From assembly GCF_003664005.1 (NCBI RefSeq), contig NZ_RCCJ01000001.1:1178001-1242000 (forward strand): DNA of 64,000 bases, in the 5' to 3' direction. A model generated the notes under the pieces. It saw only the letters and a list, made by a program, of their open reading frames with translations, was not told the DNA's origin and searched no databases. Source of the stretch: Hydrogenivirga caldilitoris (lineage in GTDB: Bacteria; Aquificota; Aquificia; Aquificales; Aquificaceae). Within the stretch, counting starts at the first letter, position 1, and every line of letters begins with the position of its first letter. A program made the translations under genes and the position numbers. This document shows, in pieces, positions 47,775-57,850 of this stretch.

Positions 47775-48590
47775 ATGGAGAGAATTCCAAGAGCTCTTAC
47801 CATAGCCGGGTCAGACCCGAGCGGAGGTGCGGGGCTTCAAGCTGACCTGAAAACCTTTACAGCTTTAGGTGTTTACGGTATGAGTGCCGTAACATCCGTA
47901 ACTGTGCAGAACACAGAGAGGGTAGTTTACGCAAAAGAACTTCCACCAGAGCTTGTTTATGACCAGATAAAGGTTGTTGCAGAAGATATAGGTATTGATG
48001 CCGCAAAGACGGGTATGCTTTCTGGAGAGGAGGTGATACTGGCGGTTGCTAAAGCTGTTAGAGACTTCAAGATAGACCGACTGATTGTAGATACAGTTCT
48101 CAGGTCAAAGAGTGGTTATTCCCTGCTTAAAGATGAAGCTATCAGGGTACTTGTAAAGGAACTGTTTCCTCATGCCCTACTTATAACGCCAAATATTCCT
48201 GAAGCTGAAGTTCTGTGCGGTGACAGGTTGGTGAAGTTAAGGGATATTGAACTGTGCGCCAAAAAACTCCTTAGCATGGGACCTAGAGGAGTTCTAATAA
48301 AGGGAGGACACATGGAAGGGGATAAAGCCATAGACGTTCTGTACACAGGAGGAGATGAGTTTCATTACTTCGTTGGTGATAGGGTAAGGACAAAGAATCT
48401 TCATGGGACGGGATGCACCTTGTCTGCAGCCATAACCGCATTACTAGCAAAAGGCTATGAGTTTTACGAAGCTATAAAGAAAGCTAAAGACTATGTGCAG
48501 GGAGCCATAGAGAACAGCCTTCCTCTCGGAAAAGGACATGGACCTTTAAATCACATGTGGAACATAAAGGGATGCGTGGAAGACTTTTAG
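47775..48590 (+). CDS. thiD: Hydroxymethylpyrimidine (phosphate) kinase
   Basis: The 271-residue ribokinase-fold enzyme phosphorylates hydroxymethylpyrimidine twice for thiamine synthesis. AGSDPSGGAGLQADLKTFTALG begins the substrate site and LHGTGCTLSAAITALLAKG contains the catalytic GTGC. There is no room upstream for a TPP riboswitch: bamA ends 15 bp before. TATATT (47762-47767) lies 7 nt before the ATG. Confidence 0.96.
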   Translation: MERIPRALTIAGSDPSGGAGLQADLKTFTALGVYGMSAVTSVTVQNTERVVYAKELPPELVYDQIKVVAEDIGIDAAKTGMLSGEEVILAVAKAVRDFKIDRLIVDTVLRSKSGYSLLKDEAIRVLVKELFPHALLITPNIPEAEVLCGDRLVKLRDIELCAKKLLSMGPRGVLIKGGHMEGDKAIDVLYTGGDEFHYFVGDRVRTKNLHGTGCTLSAAITALLAKGYEFYEAIKKAKDYVQGAIENSLPLGKGHGPLNHMWNIKGCVEDF

Positions 48591-49099
48591 CTTACGGGGG
48601 ACTTTTAGCAGTCCTCTTCATAGCTAAACTCTCGCCCCAACTCAATCTCCTGCCTCCCCTGTACATGATCGCACCCCTCTTCCTTATACCCGAGGAGAAG
48701 CTTGGCTTCAGAAATTACGGAAAGGGAGCCCTGTACGGCTCTTTGTTCTTGCCTTTGCTTTTGATAGCACCACCGGAGCTCTCCTGTCCAGGGTGGATTT
48801 TGAACCAGCTGGGTATATCTATCTCGGAGGAGGTATTCTTCCGTGGTTTTATGATGGGTAGCCTGGGAAACCTAAAAACCTCCTTCCTCTTCTCCCTCGC
48901 TCATCTTATACACTTCCCTACACTTAACTCTCTTCTGGTTTTCTTCCCTTCCCTTATATTCGGATACGCTTATATAAAAAGTGGTTCTATCCTTACCCCG
49001 ATTCTGCTCCACTTTACGGCAAATCTATTCTATCACTCACTTGTAAAAGAGTTCCCGGAGCTTTACCACATCCTCCAGAGGCAACTGACCGGGAGCTAA
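48572..49099 (+). CDS. CPBP-family intramembrane metalloprotease
   Basis: A 175-residue hydrophobic protein with about five membrane segments. The CPBP (CAAX protease/Abi) motifs EEVFFRG, a later HLIHF and a final H-x-x-A-N (LLHFTANL) supply the metal ligands. Such proteins process prenylated or signal-peptide-like substrates; the target here is unknown. The ATG at 48572 follows AAAGG closely; an in-frame GTG 5 codons earlier is also possible. It overlaps thiD by 19 bp and the opposing aroD by 63 bp. Confidence 0.85.
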   Translation: MRGRLLAYGGLLAVLFIAKLSPQLNLLPPLYMIAPLFLIPEEKLGFRNYGKGALYGSLFLPLLLIAPPELSCPGWILNQLGISISEEVFFRGFMMGSLGNLKTSFLFSLAHLIHFPTLNSLLVFFPSLIFGYAYIKSGSILTPILLHFTANLFYHSLVKEFPELYHILQRQLTGS

Positions 49100-49693
49100 A
49101 CTTTCACCAAGGGAAGCGTAAGTTATAACCGACCCGAAGGCGTACCCGGCTATCCTGGAGACCCTACCTATATCACCCATAGCTATCAGTATCTTTTCAT
49201 ATTTCTCCTGAGCTCCAACGCACAGGAGCCTTGAAACGTCTTCATAGGAGTTTGCCTTCACGGCTAACTTTGGTATCCCTCCGTATCTGTGACCCTCTCG
49301 GAGAACCTCCCTCAATATCCAGTTAGGGGGAGTGAGCTCAAAGTTATGGAAAGAAACTATAAGTTTACCTCCATTCTTTGCAACAGCATTCCTGACAGGT
49401 ATTATCATCTCCCGGGAGGACAACTCTATATCAGCAAAATCACACAGAGGGGCAACTTTATCAAATATATCCCTTCTATTTGCCACCTCTCTACCGCCCT
49501 CTTCTGGACTCCTAACGGTAAGGATAACCTTTAAACCTTCCTCCTTTGCCTTCCTCACACAATCTTCAACGAAACCCACTTCTGTATTCTGGAACTGGTC
49601 AACTCTAAGCTCAACTATATCGGCTCCCTTTTCAGCGACCTCCCTTATCCTCTGACTGAATTCCCTGTCAGTGAGCGGTACAGCTATCAGCAT
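49037..49693 (-). CDS. aroD: Type I 3-dehydroquinate dehydratase
   Basis: The 218-residue shikimate-pathway enzyme dehydrates 3-dehydroquinate through a Schiff base. VELRVDQF, LTVRSPEEGG, SFHNFELTPP and the catalytic Lys in KLAVKANS are visible. A perfect TATAAT (49707-49702) lies 8 nt before the ATG, inside the end of the MFS gene, so it has its own promoter. Its last 63 bp overlap the CPBP gene on the other strand. Confidence 0.96.
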   Translation of the reverse strand: MLIAVPLTDREFSQRIREVAEKGADIVELRVDQFQNTEVGFVEDCVRKAKEEGLKVILTVRSPEEGGREVANRRDIFDKVAPLCDFADIELSSREMIIPVRNAVAKNGGKLIVSFHNFELTPPNWILREVLREGHRYGGIPKLAVKANSYEDVSRLLCVGAQEKYEKILIAMGDIGRVSRIAGYAFGSVITYASLGESLAPGQLPLEDVVKLRELFYK

Positions 49694-49702
49694 GGTTATT
49701 CA

Positions 49703-50824
49703 TTATATCAGGCGCTTTTTACTCGCATACCAGAACAGGATGAGTCCAAGGATAGGAAAGGCTGCCATCAGGCATGCCGATAAAGGAAAGTTATTGTCAG
49801 TCAGGAGGAGAAAGGTGCCCCAGAGAAAAAGACCGGTTGTGGACGCAACCCTTTCCGTAAGGGACAGGAAAGACAACCTGATGGAGGCTTCCCCTTCGGG
49901 GAACTCGCTCAGTATAAGTACCCGGGATGTAGTCCATACATGAGCCAGAGATAAGCCAGCCCAAAGACCCCACACGAGGAGGAGGGATTTTGGAGCTAAA
50001 GGTAAGCTTGCAAGGAAGAGGGTCCATAAAAGGAAACCTAACGGAAACACCCTCCTGACTCCGAAGAGGTCGCTCAACTTACCCCATAGCAGACCTCCTA
50101 AAATTCCGCCAAAAGCTGAAAACCCTATGACTCTGTAAATCTCAACCCTATCTAACAGGTAAACCTCTTTAAGGTACACACCCATCATGGCAACCAGCGT
50201 GTTGGCAACTTCCGTAACGGTAAGTATGGACAGTATCAGTAGCAGGAAACTCCTATCTCTGAAAACCTCTTTCACACTGACCTCACTCCTGTGGTGAGGG
50301 TTCTCCAGTCTGATTACAGAGGGGAGAAGCAGCACAAAAAATATACCAGCTACTACGAAGTAAACCTCTGGTTCTTTAAGCTTATCTGCTAGAAAGATCA
50401 GTGCGAGAGCGGAACCCACATAACCGAGGGCAACGCCGAGACCGGAGGTAAAGCCCCTATACTCAAAGTCAAGGAGTAGAGAGTTATAAAAGACGAAAGC
50501 TTGCTGATGAGCCACAGCCATAAGGAGGAAGAAGAAAAGGGCAAGTGCAGGGTAGGGTAAAGATAGCCCCACAGAGATACATAAAAGAACCACAAGGATG
50601 CCAAAAATGGTAAAGAAGGGCTTTCTAAGGGCTCTTCTGTCTGCTTCCTTGCCAAGATAAAGGGCTAACAGAAAGGAAAGGAGAAAGGAAAAGCCGTAGA
50701 AAAAGCTATAGAGGGAGGGACTTATATGTTGAGTTATGTAAAGGGGGAAGAAGGTAGAAAACACGAGGGCACCGAGGATAGTCTCCCCGGTGTCAAACAA
50801 TCCAAAGGAAAGCTTCTTTATCAC
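49703..50824 (-). CDS. Major facilitator superfamily transporter
   Basis: The 373-residue protein has about eleven or twelve transmembrane segments and the loop motif GKEADRRALRKPFF between helices 2 and 3, as well as GKLSDLFGVRRVFP in the second half. It resembles the UMF1/Atg22-like branch of MFS transporters. The substrate is unknown. It overlaps gltB by 4 bp and is translated after it, so a link to amino acid transport is possible but unproved. Confidence 0.87.
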   Translation of the reverse strand: MIKKLSFGLFDTGETILGALVFSTFFPLYITQHISPSLYSFFYGFSFLLSFLLALYLGKEADRRALRKPFFTIFGILVVLLCISVGLSLPYPALALFFFLLMAVAHQQAFVFYNSLLLDFEYRGFTSGLGVALGYVGSALALIFLADKLKEPEVYFVVAGIFFVLLLPSVIRLENPHHRSEVSVKEVFRDRSFLLLILSILTVTEVANTLVAMMGVYLKEVYLLDRVEIYRVIGFSAFGGILGGLLWGKLSDLFGVRRVFPLGFLLWTLFLASLPLAPKSLLLVWGLWAGLSLAHVWTTSRVLILSEFPEGEASIRLSFLSLTERVASTTGLFLWGTFLLLTDNNFPLSACLMAAFPILGLILFWYASKKRLI

Positions 50825-53800
50825 CTACCTAATATCTCTACCTCGCAGACGTCAGATTCCCCGTATGGGTCTCTCTTGCACTGCTCAAGGGGTATAACCT
50901 TCCAGAACTTGCCGAGGTACTCTTCAAAGTTAGCAAGTATATCCTTTGCCCTGGGGCTATTGGTGTATTCATAGTGTCTCTGAATCAGGTTTTTGAGCTC
51001 TTCTATCTCATCCTCTCCCACAAGTCTCCTGGCATACACGTATGAGTAGTTGAGTTTGTGCTCAAGAGTTCCCTTCTCATCAAGTATGTAAGCGTGTCCA
51101 CCCGTCATCCCTCCTCCAACGTTGTACCCCACATCTCCCAAGACAGCTATAACCCCACCGGTCATGTATTCACAGAGATGGTGACCTGTACCCTCAACCA
51201 CGGCAACAGCTCCACTGTTCCTCACACCGAACCTCTCTCCCGCCCTACCTGCTGCATATAGTTCTCCACCTATAGCTCCGTACAGGCATGTATTTCCCAT
51301 TATTACGTTCTCATGGCTGTTCTCAACTCCATCGGGAACAAGGATTATCTTGCCTCCCCACATACCTTTGGCAACGTAGTCATTTGCCTCACCGATAAGC
51401 CTGAGAGTCAGTCCCCTGTGGTTGAAAGCACCGAAACTCTGACCAGCTGTTCCTCTAAAAGTGAGTTTTATGGTATCCTCGGGAAGACCCTCATCCTTAT
51501 ACTTGAGAGCTATGTAGTAATTGAGTTTTGTAGGTATTGTTCTGTGGATGTTCCTTATCTGGTATTCTTTCTCAAAAGGTTCTCCCCTCTCTATATAAGG
51601 CAGCACCTCTTTGAGTATATCGTCATTAAAGTTGTGAGCCGGGTTATCATTACGCTCCACGAGGCACCTTCTCGGTCTATCTTCCGGATAGCTTTCCAGG
51701 AGAGCTTCAACTTTCATCCTCTTTGAACCAGGAAACTCATCGTAACGAACTACCTCTATGAGGTCTGTCCTGCCTATGACCTCATCTAGGCTCCTCACAC
51801 CCATCTCGGCAAGTATCTCCCTAACTTCGCGGGCAACAGCTTTGAAGTAAGCCATTACGTTCTCAACCTTCCCCTTGAACTTTGCCCTGTACTTGGGGTC
51901 CTGGGTTGCAACACCGGTTGGGCAGGTATTCAGGTGGCAGGCTCTTGCCATGACACAACCTTCCGCTATCATAGCAGCCGTTCCGAATCCGAACTCCTCC
52001 GCTCCCAGCAGCGCTCCGATTATCACATCTTTGCCCGTCCTCATGCCTCCATCAACCCTAACCCTTATCTTGTCCCTCAAGTCATTTTCCATTAGGACTC
52101 TCTGGGTCTCCATTAATCCTATTTCCCAGTAATTACCAGCGTTTTTTATAGAGGAGTAGGGAGAAGCTCCGGTACCACCTTCAGCGCCGCTTATTTGGAC
52201 TATATCGGCGTATGCCTTGGCAACACCAGCTGCTATAGTGCCAACACCATGCTCTGCAACGAGTTTCACACATATCCTTGCTTCCGGATTAGCCTGTTTG
52301 AGGTCATGTATTAGTTGAGCAAGGTCTTCTATTGAGTAGATATCGTGGTGGGGTGGAGGTGATATAAGGGTAACTCCCGGCTGGGCATGTCTCAACCTTG
52401 CTATATACTCGTTCACCTTGTGTCCGGGGAGCTGTCCTCCTTCTCCGGGTTTTGCTCCCTGGGCTATCTTTATCTCAATATCTTTTGCAGTAGCGAGATA
52501 GGTAGGCGTTACGCCGAACCTTCCGGAGGCAACCTGTTTTATAGCCGAGTTCCTTATAGTCCAGTACCTGGCTGGGTCCTCACCTCCTTCACCTGAGTTA
52601 GATTTCATACCTAACCTGTTGCAGGCTTCAGCTATCACCTCATGGGCTTCAGGTGATAGCGCACCAAGAGACATACCGCCGGTAACGAATCTCTTGAGTA
52701 TCTCCTCCTCAGGCTCCACCTCCTCAATCGGAATAGGCTTTTCAGCCTTTCTGTAAGAGAGAAGGTGTCTTATAAAGGTAGGATGTTGGGAGTTTGCAAG
52801 CCTTGAAAATTCCTTATAGTCCTCATAGTCCTTCGTATCAAGGAACTTGTGAAGTGCCCTCACAACGTGAGGTGACCAGGCATGAAACTCTCCCCCTTTC
52901 CTGAACTTCATGTCACCCCCATAATCCAGCTGGGGTTCCTCGGTTTCATAGGCTGCGTTGTGCCTTGCAAGGGTAGAGAGTTCTATCTCATCTATACCAT
53001 CAGCTTCAAGGGTTACAGGTGTTCCAGTGAAGAATCTGTCAACCACCTCCCTGTTGAGACAAATGGTGTCAAATATCTGAGCTCCATGATAAGAGTTCAA
53101 GGTAGATATACCCATCTTGGACATTATCTTTAGCAGTCCATCCTCAAGAGCCTTCTTGTAGTTGAAGACAGCCTCCTCATAGTGAATATTGAGCTTGCCG
53201 CTATCACAGAGCTCCTTTATAGTTTCGTAGGCGAGGTATGGATAAACCGCACTTGCTCCGTAACCTATAAGGCAGGCTATCTGATGGGTATCACGAGCCT
53301 CTCCCGTTTCAACTATAAAGGATACCTTTGTGGATAAGCCTTCTCTTGCAAGATGTTTAGTGCAAGCAGAGACCGCCAGCAGGCTCGGTATGGCAACCCT
53401 GTGCTTGTTAATGTATCTATCTGAAAGTATTATTATCTCAGCTCCATCCCTTACAGCCTCTTCAACCCTTCTCTGTAAGGTTTCTATACCCATCATAAGG
53501 TCGTTTATAGGTATCTCTTCGTAAAGGGCGTCCATTATAAGCTCGGAAATCCTCCTCTCTCCAGCCATGTCCTGAAGTTCAACTATGTTGTAACTCCTCT
53601 CTTTTGGGTAGCAGATGGGGATTCTCACCACCTTAAACTCGGTCTGTTCCTCTATAGCCTTGAGCTGGTAATCAAGCAGTATGGGGGAGTCTATCTGGAG
53701 ACGTCTCGCATGCTCCGGTGTTTCTTTGAGAAAGTTCCTCTTGTGTCCAAGGTTCATCTTCAGGGACATGACAAGTCTTTCCCTTATCGGGTCTATAGGC

Positions 53801-55320
53801 GGGTTAGTTACTTGGGCAAACCTCTGCTTAAAGTATCTGAAGAGGAGTTTAGGTTTCTCGGAAAGGGGAGGAAGGGGTGTGTCATCACCCATGGAGAAGG
53901 TAGGCTCCTTACCTGTCTCTGCCATGTAATGGAGAATGTTTTTTATCTCTTCCTCTGTCCAGCCAAAGGCTACGAGCTTCCTAATCCTATCCCGGTCTTC
54001 CTCAGGAAAACCCAAACTCTTTCCTTCGGTAAGCTTTGATAGTCTTAGCAGGTACTTATCAATCCAGTCCTTATACGGTTTCTGAGAGGAGAGCTCCTTG
54101 AGTATCTCTTCCGTTTTCTTTACCTCTCCCTTGCTTAGGTCAGCAACGATGGTGTCTCCAGGTCCCAGCCTCCCCTTCTCTTTAATTCTCCTATCGGACA
54201 GGTCTATCATACCCACCTCTGACCCAAGAACCAAGATACCGTCCTCAGTGAGGACGTACCTGGCTGGTCTGAGTCCGTTCCTGTCCAGGTGAGCACCTAT
54301 CTTATCCTTGTAGGTAAAGGCTATAGCGGCAGGACCATCCCAGGGCTTCATAAGAAGGGACTGGTACTCAAAGAAAGCCTTAACCTCTTCGCTTAGCTCA
54401 GGCACATGTTCCCACGCAGGAGGTATGAGCATGTTTATGGCGTGCTCAGGGGAAAAACCAACGATACACAGGAGCTCAAACACCTTGTCAAGGGAAGCTG
54501 AATCACTCTCATCAAAGGAAACCAGAGGCTTTATAAGTTCGGCTTCATCACCAAAAAGCTCATGTTCAAGCTCGTGTTGCAGCGCGTTCATCCAGTTCCT
54601 GTTGCCCTGGACTGTGTTTATCTCACCGTTGTGGGCAAGCAGTCTGAAGGGTTGAGCCAGTCTCCAGTTAGGGAGGGTGTTGGTTGAATACCTCTGGTGG
54701 AACAAGCAGTATGCACTCTCATAATCCGGGTCGTTAAGGTCCGGATAGAACTTATCAAGCTGAGGCGCCACAAGCATGCCTTTGTAAACGATAACCCTTG
54801 AGGAGAGGGAAGGTATATAAACCTTTCCAGCCCCGAACTTGTTTTCAATTCTCCTGCGTAAAAGGTAAAGTTTTACATCCCTCTGGTCCAGGGTTATATC
54901 CTCCGTATCCAGGAGGAGCTGCTTTATCTTCGGCATAACTTTTAGAGCGGATTTTCCAACCGCATCCTTGTCGGTAGGGACATCTCTCCAGCCAAGCACC
55001 TTTATACCAGACTTGGCGACCTCTGCGGTTATCTTGTCCTCAATATCCTCATAGAGGAAAAAGACACCAACAGCAAGATTATCAATATTTGAAAGCTCGT
55101 AACCGAGTTCCCTTATGACCTTTTCAAAAAACTTCTTAGGTATCTGAGTGAGAACACCTGCGCCGTCACCAGTCTTTCCATCACCACCGATGGCTCCTCT
55201 GTGTGTCAGGTTTTTGACCGCTTCCACACCCCAGCGAACTATCTGGTTATCAGCCTTCCCCTTTATGTTACAAACGAAACCAACTCCACAGGAATCGTAT
55301 TCAAGTAGCTGCATTTTCAC
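50821..55320 (-). CDS. gltB: Glutamate synthase large subunit
   Basis: The 1499-residue enzyme transfers amide nitrogen of glutamine to 2-oxoglutarate. Mature glutamine amidotransferase starts at Cys11 (YDSCGVGF), with a short propeptide of ten residues. A central domain (about 450-760), the FMN-binding synthase domain (about 800-1190) with the 3Fe-4S cysteines CHLNTCPTGVATQ, and a C-terminal beta-helix (GGxxGG repeats, about 1240-1450) complete it. GAGGTG precedes the ATG. The small subunit gene is not in the window. Confidence 0.97.
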   Translation of the reverse strand: MKMQLLEYDSCGVGFVCNIKGKADNQIVRWGVEAVKNLTHRGAIGGDGKTGDGAGVLTQIPKKFFEKVIRELGYELSNIDNLAVGVFFLYEDIEDKITAEVAKSGIKVLGWRDVPTDKDAVGKSALKVMPKIKQLLLDTEDITLDQRDVKLYLLRRRIENKFGAGKVYIPSLSSRVIVYKGMLVAPQLDKFYPDLNDPDYESAYCLFHQRYSTNTLPNWRLAQPFRLLAHNGEINTVQGNRNWMNALQHELEHELFGDEAELIKPLVSFDESDSASLDKVFELLCIVGFSPEHAINMLIPPAWEHVPELSEEVKAFFEYQSLLMKPWDGPAAIAFTYKDKIGAHLDRNGLRPARYVLTEDGILVLGSEVGMIDLSDRRIKEKGRLGPGDTIVADLSKGEVKKTEEILKELSSQKPYKDWIDKYLLRLSKLTEGKSLGFPEEDRDRIRKLVAFGWTEEEIKNILHYMAETGKEPTFSMGDDTPLPPLSEKPKLLFRYFKQRFAQVTNPPIDPIRERLVMSLKMNLGHKRNFLKETPEHARRLQIDSPILLDYQLKAIEEQTEFKVVRIPICYPKERSYNIVELQDMAGERRISELIMDALYEEIPINDLMMGIETLQRRVEEAVRDGAEIIILSDRYINKHRVAIPSLLAVSACTKHLAREGLSTKVSFIVETGEARDTHQIACLIGYGASAVYPYLAYETIKELCDSGKLNIHYEEAVFNYKKALEDGLLKIMSKMGISTLNSYHGAQIFDTICLNREVVDRFFTGTPVTLEADGIDEIELSTLARHNAAYETEEPQLDYGGDMKFRKGGEFHAWSPHVVRALHKFLDTKDYEDYKEFSRLANSQHPTFIRHLLSYRKAEKPIPIEEVEPEEEILKRFVTGGMSLGALSPEAHEVIAEACNRLGMKSNSGEGGEDPARYWTIRNSAIKQVASGRFGVTPTYLATAKDIEIKIAQGAKPGEGGQLPGHKVNEYIARLRHAQPGVTLISPPPHHDIYSIEDLAQLIHDLKQANPEARICVKLVAEHGVGTIAAGVAKAYADIVQISGAEGGTGASPYSSIKNAGNYWEIGLMETQRVLMENDLRDKIRVRVDGGMRTGKDVIIGALLGAEEFGFGTAAMIAEGCVMARACHLNTCPTGVATQDPKYRAKFKGKVENVMAYFKAVAREVREILAEMGVRSLDEVIGRTDLIEVVRYDEFPGSKRMKVEALLESYPEDRPRRCLVERNDNPAHNFNDDILKEVLPYIERGEPFEKEYQIRNIHRTIPTKLNYYIALKYKDEGLPEDTIKLTFRGTAGQSFGAFNHRGLTLRLIGEANDYVAKGMWGGKIILVPDGVENSHENVIMGNTCLYGAIGGELYAAGRAGERFGVRNSGAVAVVEGTGHHLCEYMTGGVIAVLGDVGYNVGGGMTGGHAYILDEKGTLEHKLNYSYVYARRLVGEDEIEELKNLIQRHYEYTNSPRAKDILANFEEYLGKFWKVIPLEQCKRDPYGESDVCEVEILGR

Positions 55321-55412
55321 ACCTCACGCAGAAAGTATATATAATATACTCCCTAACGCTCTTTTATGACGAAACTCCTTCCCCCTGGAACCTGAGAGTA
55401 TATTATTTTCCT
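55321..55412. promoter_or_regulatory. Divergent region gltB / MIP18 gene
   Basis: In 92 bp the minus strand carries a TATATTATATATACT stretch (about 55335-55350) upstream of a Shine-Dalgarno-bearing gltB leader, and the plus strand has TATATT (55399-55404) 8 nt before the MIP18-family gene. No operator is recognised. Confidence 0.35.
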
Positions 55413-55721
55413 ATGGAAAGAGAGATACTTCAGGCTCTTACGGAAGTGAAAGACCCTGAAATACCCATAGATATAGTTAACTTGGGGTTGATTTATGGGG
55501 TACGTGTTAGGGACGGCGTTGCATACATAGATATGACCTTGACCGTTCAAGGATGTCCTGCCAAACACTTCTTTGCAGAGCATATTAAGGAAAAGATATT
55601 AGAAAAGTTTCCTCAGCTGAAAGATGTTGTTGTAGAATTTGTATTTGAGCCTCCTTGGACGAAGGAGAAGATATCAGAAGAGGGAAAGGCTCAGCTGAGG
55701 AAGTTAGGATGGGATATCTGA
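55413..55721 (+). CDS. MIP18/SufT-type metal-sulfur cluster assembly protein
   Basis: A 102-residue DUF59 protein. VKDPEIPIDIVNLGLIYGV and MTLTVQGCPAKHFF with a conserved Cys near residue 50 are typical of SufT and PaaD-like proteins that mature Fe-S enzymes. It has no membrane segment. The V4R-domain gene begins inside its last 13 bases. Confidence 0.9.
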   Translation: MEREILQALTEVKDPEIPIDIVNLGLIYGVRVRDGVAYIDMTLTVQGCPAKHFFAEHIKEKILEKFPQLKDVVVEFVFEPPWTKEKISEEGKAQLRKLGWDI

Positions 55722-56194
55722 AGGATAACATACGAGCTCTTGCCGAAGCGATAGAACGGGAGTCTGTTCTTATACACAGGGACGCACTCATTGACGGTTA
55801 CAGAGACGTATACAAGCTCTCCAAACTTGGGATAGACCGTATCATAAAGAAAGCAGCCGAGTACGGTGGAAGGAAAGGAGCCAAGACCCTTAAAGAGAGG
55901 TACGGTGTATACACGGATAGGCTTGATGAAGCCCTTGAGCTGCTCACCATAATAGCGGAATCTTCAAGGCTCATAGACCTGCTTGAGTACGACATAGAAA
56001 GTCTGGAGATACATATAGAAGGCTCAATCCTGGTTGAAGCGATAGGTAAGAACCAGAAGCCCGTATGCAAGCCCATGGCTGGGTTCTTTAAAGGTTTCCT
56101 CAGCGACCTCTTAGACAAGAAGTATGAAGTTGAAGAGGTCACCTGTGCAGCACAGGGATATGAAAGGTGCACCTTCAAGATTAAACAGAAATAA
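55709..56194 (+). CDS. V4R-domain protein
   Basis: The 161-residue protein ends in a V4R (4-vinyl reductase-like) domain (about 95-160) with GSILVEAIG, CKPMAGFFKGFLSDLL and VEEVTCAAQGYERCTFKI; the cysteines of the TCAA and ERCTF segments are family hallmarks. V4R domains bind small hydrophobic ligands or metal. The N-terminal 90 residues are helical and unassigned. The ATG at 55709 was chosen over 55655 because AGGAAG lies before it and it overlaps the upstream gene minimally. It abuts mtnB's stop without a gap. Confidence 0.85.
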   Translation: MGYLKDNIRALAEAIERESVLIHRDALIDGYRDVYKLSKLGIDRIIKKAAEYGGRKGAKTLKERYGVYTDRLDEALELLTIIAESSRLIDLLEYDIESLEIHIEGSILVEAIGKNQKPVCKPMAGFFKGFLSDLLDKKYEVEEVTCAAQGYERCTFKIKQK

Positions 56195-56800
56195 TTACCT
56201 CATAGACATAAGTTTTATCTCACATTCAAAGAGAAATTCATAGGCTTCGGCATGGAGGATGGCTCTCTCCATACTTTCACCCCAGGTGTAAAGCCCGTGA
56301 GAACCTATTAGAAAGCCATATACATTGCTGTGCTTTTTAATGTAGCCTTCCACCTTTTCAGAGAGCCTCTTCATGTCCTGGTCGTTTTCAAAGACAGGGA
56401 CGCTCAGTCTTGTCTCGTGAGTCTTTATTTCAGGAAAAGCCTTCAAGAGTTCATAGTCCTCAAGCTCCACCCGTCCCTTGGCAATCCTTGATATAAGTGT
56501 TGCGTTTGGAGAGTGGGTGTGAACCACTGCGTTAACATTAGGAAAGGTTCTGTATACGAGAAGGTGCAAGAGAGTCTCGGCTGAGGGCTTCTTGTCGCCA
56601 AGAGCCTGTCCCTCAAGGTCTACAAGGATTATATCCTCGGGTTTGAGCCTTCCCTTATGCCTACCGGAAGCTGTTATGGCAATCTTATCTATATCAACCC
56701 TGACTGACAAGTTACCGCTGGTAGCAGGAACCCAACCCTTCGCATCAAGAAAGCGCCCTGCCTCAATTATCTCAACAATAACTTCTTCTAACTTTTTCAT
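56195..56800 (-). CDS. mtnB: Methylthioribulose-1-phosphate dehydratase
   Basis: A 201-residue class II aldolase-fold enzyme of the methionine salvage pathway. [28 protein letters not shown] and SHGLYTWG supply the substrate loop and zinc-binding histidines. Closely related aldolases (L-fuculose-phosphate) are possible, but RHKG and GLYTWG favour MtnB. It is divergent from bioB with 45 bp between starts. Confidence 0.88.
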   Translation of the reverse strand: MKKLEEVIVEIIEAGRFLDAKGWVPATSGNLSVRVDIDKIAITASGRHKGRLKPEDIILVDLEGQALGDKKPSAETLLHLLVYRTFPNVNAVVHTHSPNATLISRIAKGRVELEDYELLKAFPEIKTHETRLSVPVFENDQDMKRLSEKVEGYIKKHSNVYGFLIGSHGLYTWGESMERAILHAEAYEFLFECEIKLMSMR

Positions 56801-56845
56801 TTGATAAAAAATCTTATATTATCTTCAGTTGTTTGGAGGTGTGAG

Positions 56846-57850
56846 ATGGACAGATACGAGAGCTTAATCATAGAGCTTTACGAAAAGTCTTCCCGATATG
56901 AGCCCCTTACAAGGGAAGAAGCCTTAGAGCTCTTGAAGGTGCCCGACGATTACGTGCCCTTCCTTACCCATTTTGCTCAGAAGTTGAAAAAACAGTTCTT
57001 TCCAGAGAATGAGCTTGAGTTCTGCTCAATAATAAATGCCAAGAGCGGAGCCTGTTCCGAGGACTGCAAGTTCTGTGCCCAGTCAAAGTTCTACAAGACA
57101 CCTATAAACGTCTATAACCTTGTTCCCAAGGAGGAGATAGTAGAAGGTGCCGAGAGGGGTGTTGAGTTCGGTGCAAACAGATACTGCGTGGTGCTTGCAG
57201 GAAAGCAGGCTACACCTGAAGAGGTTGAGAAGATAGCCGACGCCGTGAGAGAGGTGAAGGAGGTTGAGAAGCTCCCTATAAACGTGTGCGTTTCGGCGGG
57301 AACTATGGACGAGGAAAGTCTGAAAAAGCTCAAGGAAGCAGGCGTAAAAAGGGTAAACCATAACCTTGAAGCGAGCCGGAACTTCTTCCCGAGGATAGTT
57401 ACAACCCACAGCTGGGAGGATAGGTACGAGACCATAAAGAGGATAAAAAAGGTAGGGCTCTCCACCTGTTGTGGGGGAATATTTGGAATGGGTGAGACGG
57501 AAGAGGACAGGGTTGACCTTGCCCTAACTTACAGGGAGCTTGAGGTGGACTCTATACCCCTTAACTTTCTCATGCCCATTCAAGGGACTCCCCTTGAAAA
57601 AGCCCCCGGTATAACTCCCTTAGAAGCCCTTAAGGTCATAGCTATGTTCAGGTTCACTAACCCCAAGGCGGAGCTCAGACTGTGCGGAGGAAGAGAACAG
57701 AACCTCAGAGACTTCCACGGCATGGCTGTCCTGATGACTAACGCCATGATGGTGGGGGGATATCTGACAAGAGCCGGAAGGGACATAAAGAAGGACTACC
57801 AGCTCCTTGAAGACCTGAGAGCGAAAAGAAAGGAAGAGGTTCTAACCTGA
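56846..57850 (+). CDS. bioB: Biotin synthase
   Basis: The 334-residue radical SAM enzyme inserts sulfur into dethiobiotin. The cluster-binding CSEDCKFC (C70, C74, C77) follows NAKSGAC. CGGIFGMGET and the barrel's later FRFTNPKAELRLCGGRE match BioB. GGAGGTG (56835-56841) fixes the start at ATG 56846 rather than the in-frame codon at 56801. hemH follows directly. Confidence 0.96.
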   Translation: MDRYESLIIELYEKSSRYEPLTREEALELLKVPDDYVPFLTHFAQKLKKQFFPENELEFCSIINAKSGACSEDCKFCAQSKFYKTPINVYNLVPKEEIVEGAERGVEFGANRYCVVLAGKQATPEEVEKIADAVREVKEVEKLPINVCVSAGTMDEESLKKLKEAGVKRVNHNLEASRNFFPRIVTTHSWEDRYETIKRIKKVGLSTCCGGIFGMGETEEDRVDLALTYRELEVDSIPLNFLMPIQGTPLEKAPGITPLEALKVIAMFRFTNPKAELRLCGGREQNLRDFHGMAVLMTNAMMVGGYLTRAGRDIKKDYQLLEDLRAKRKEEVLT

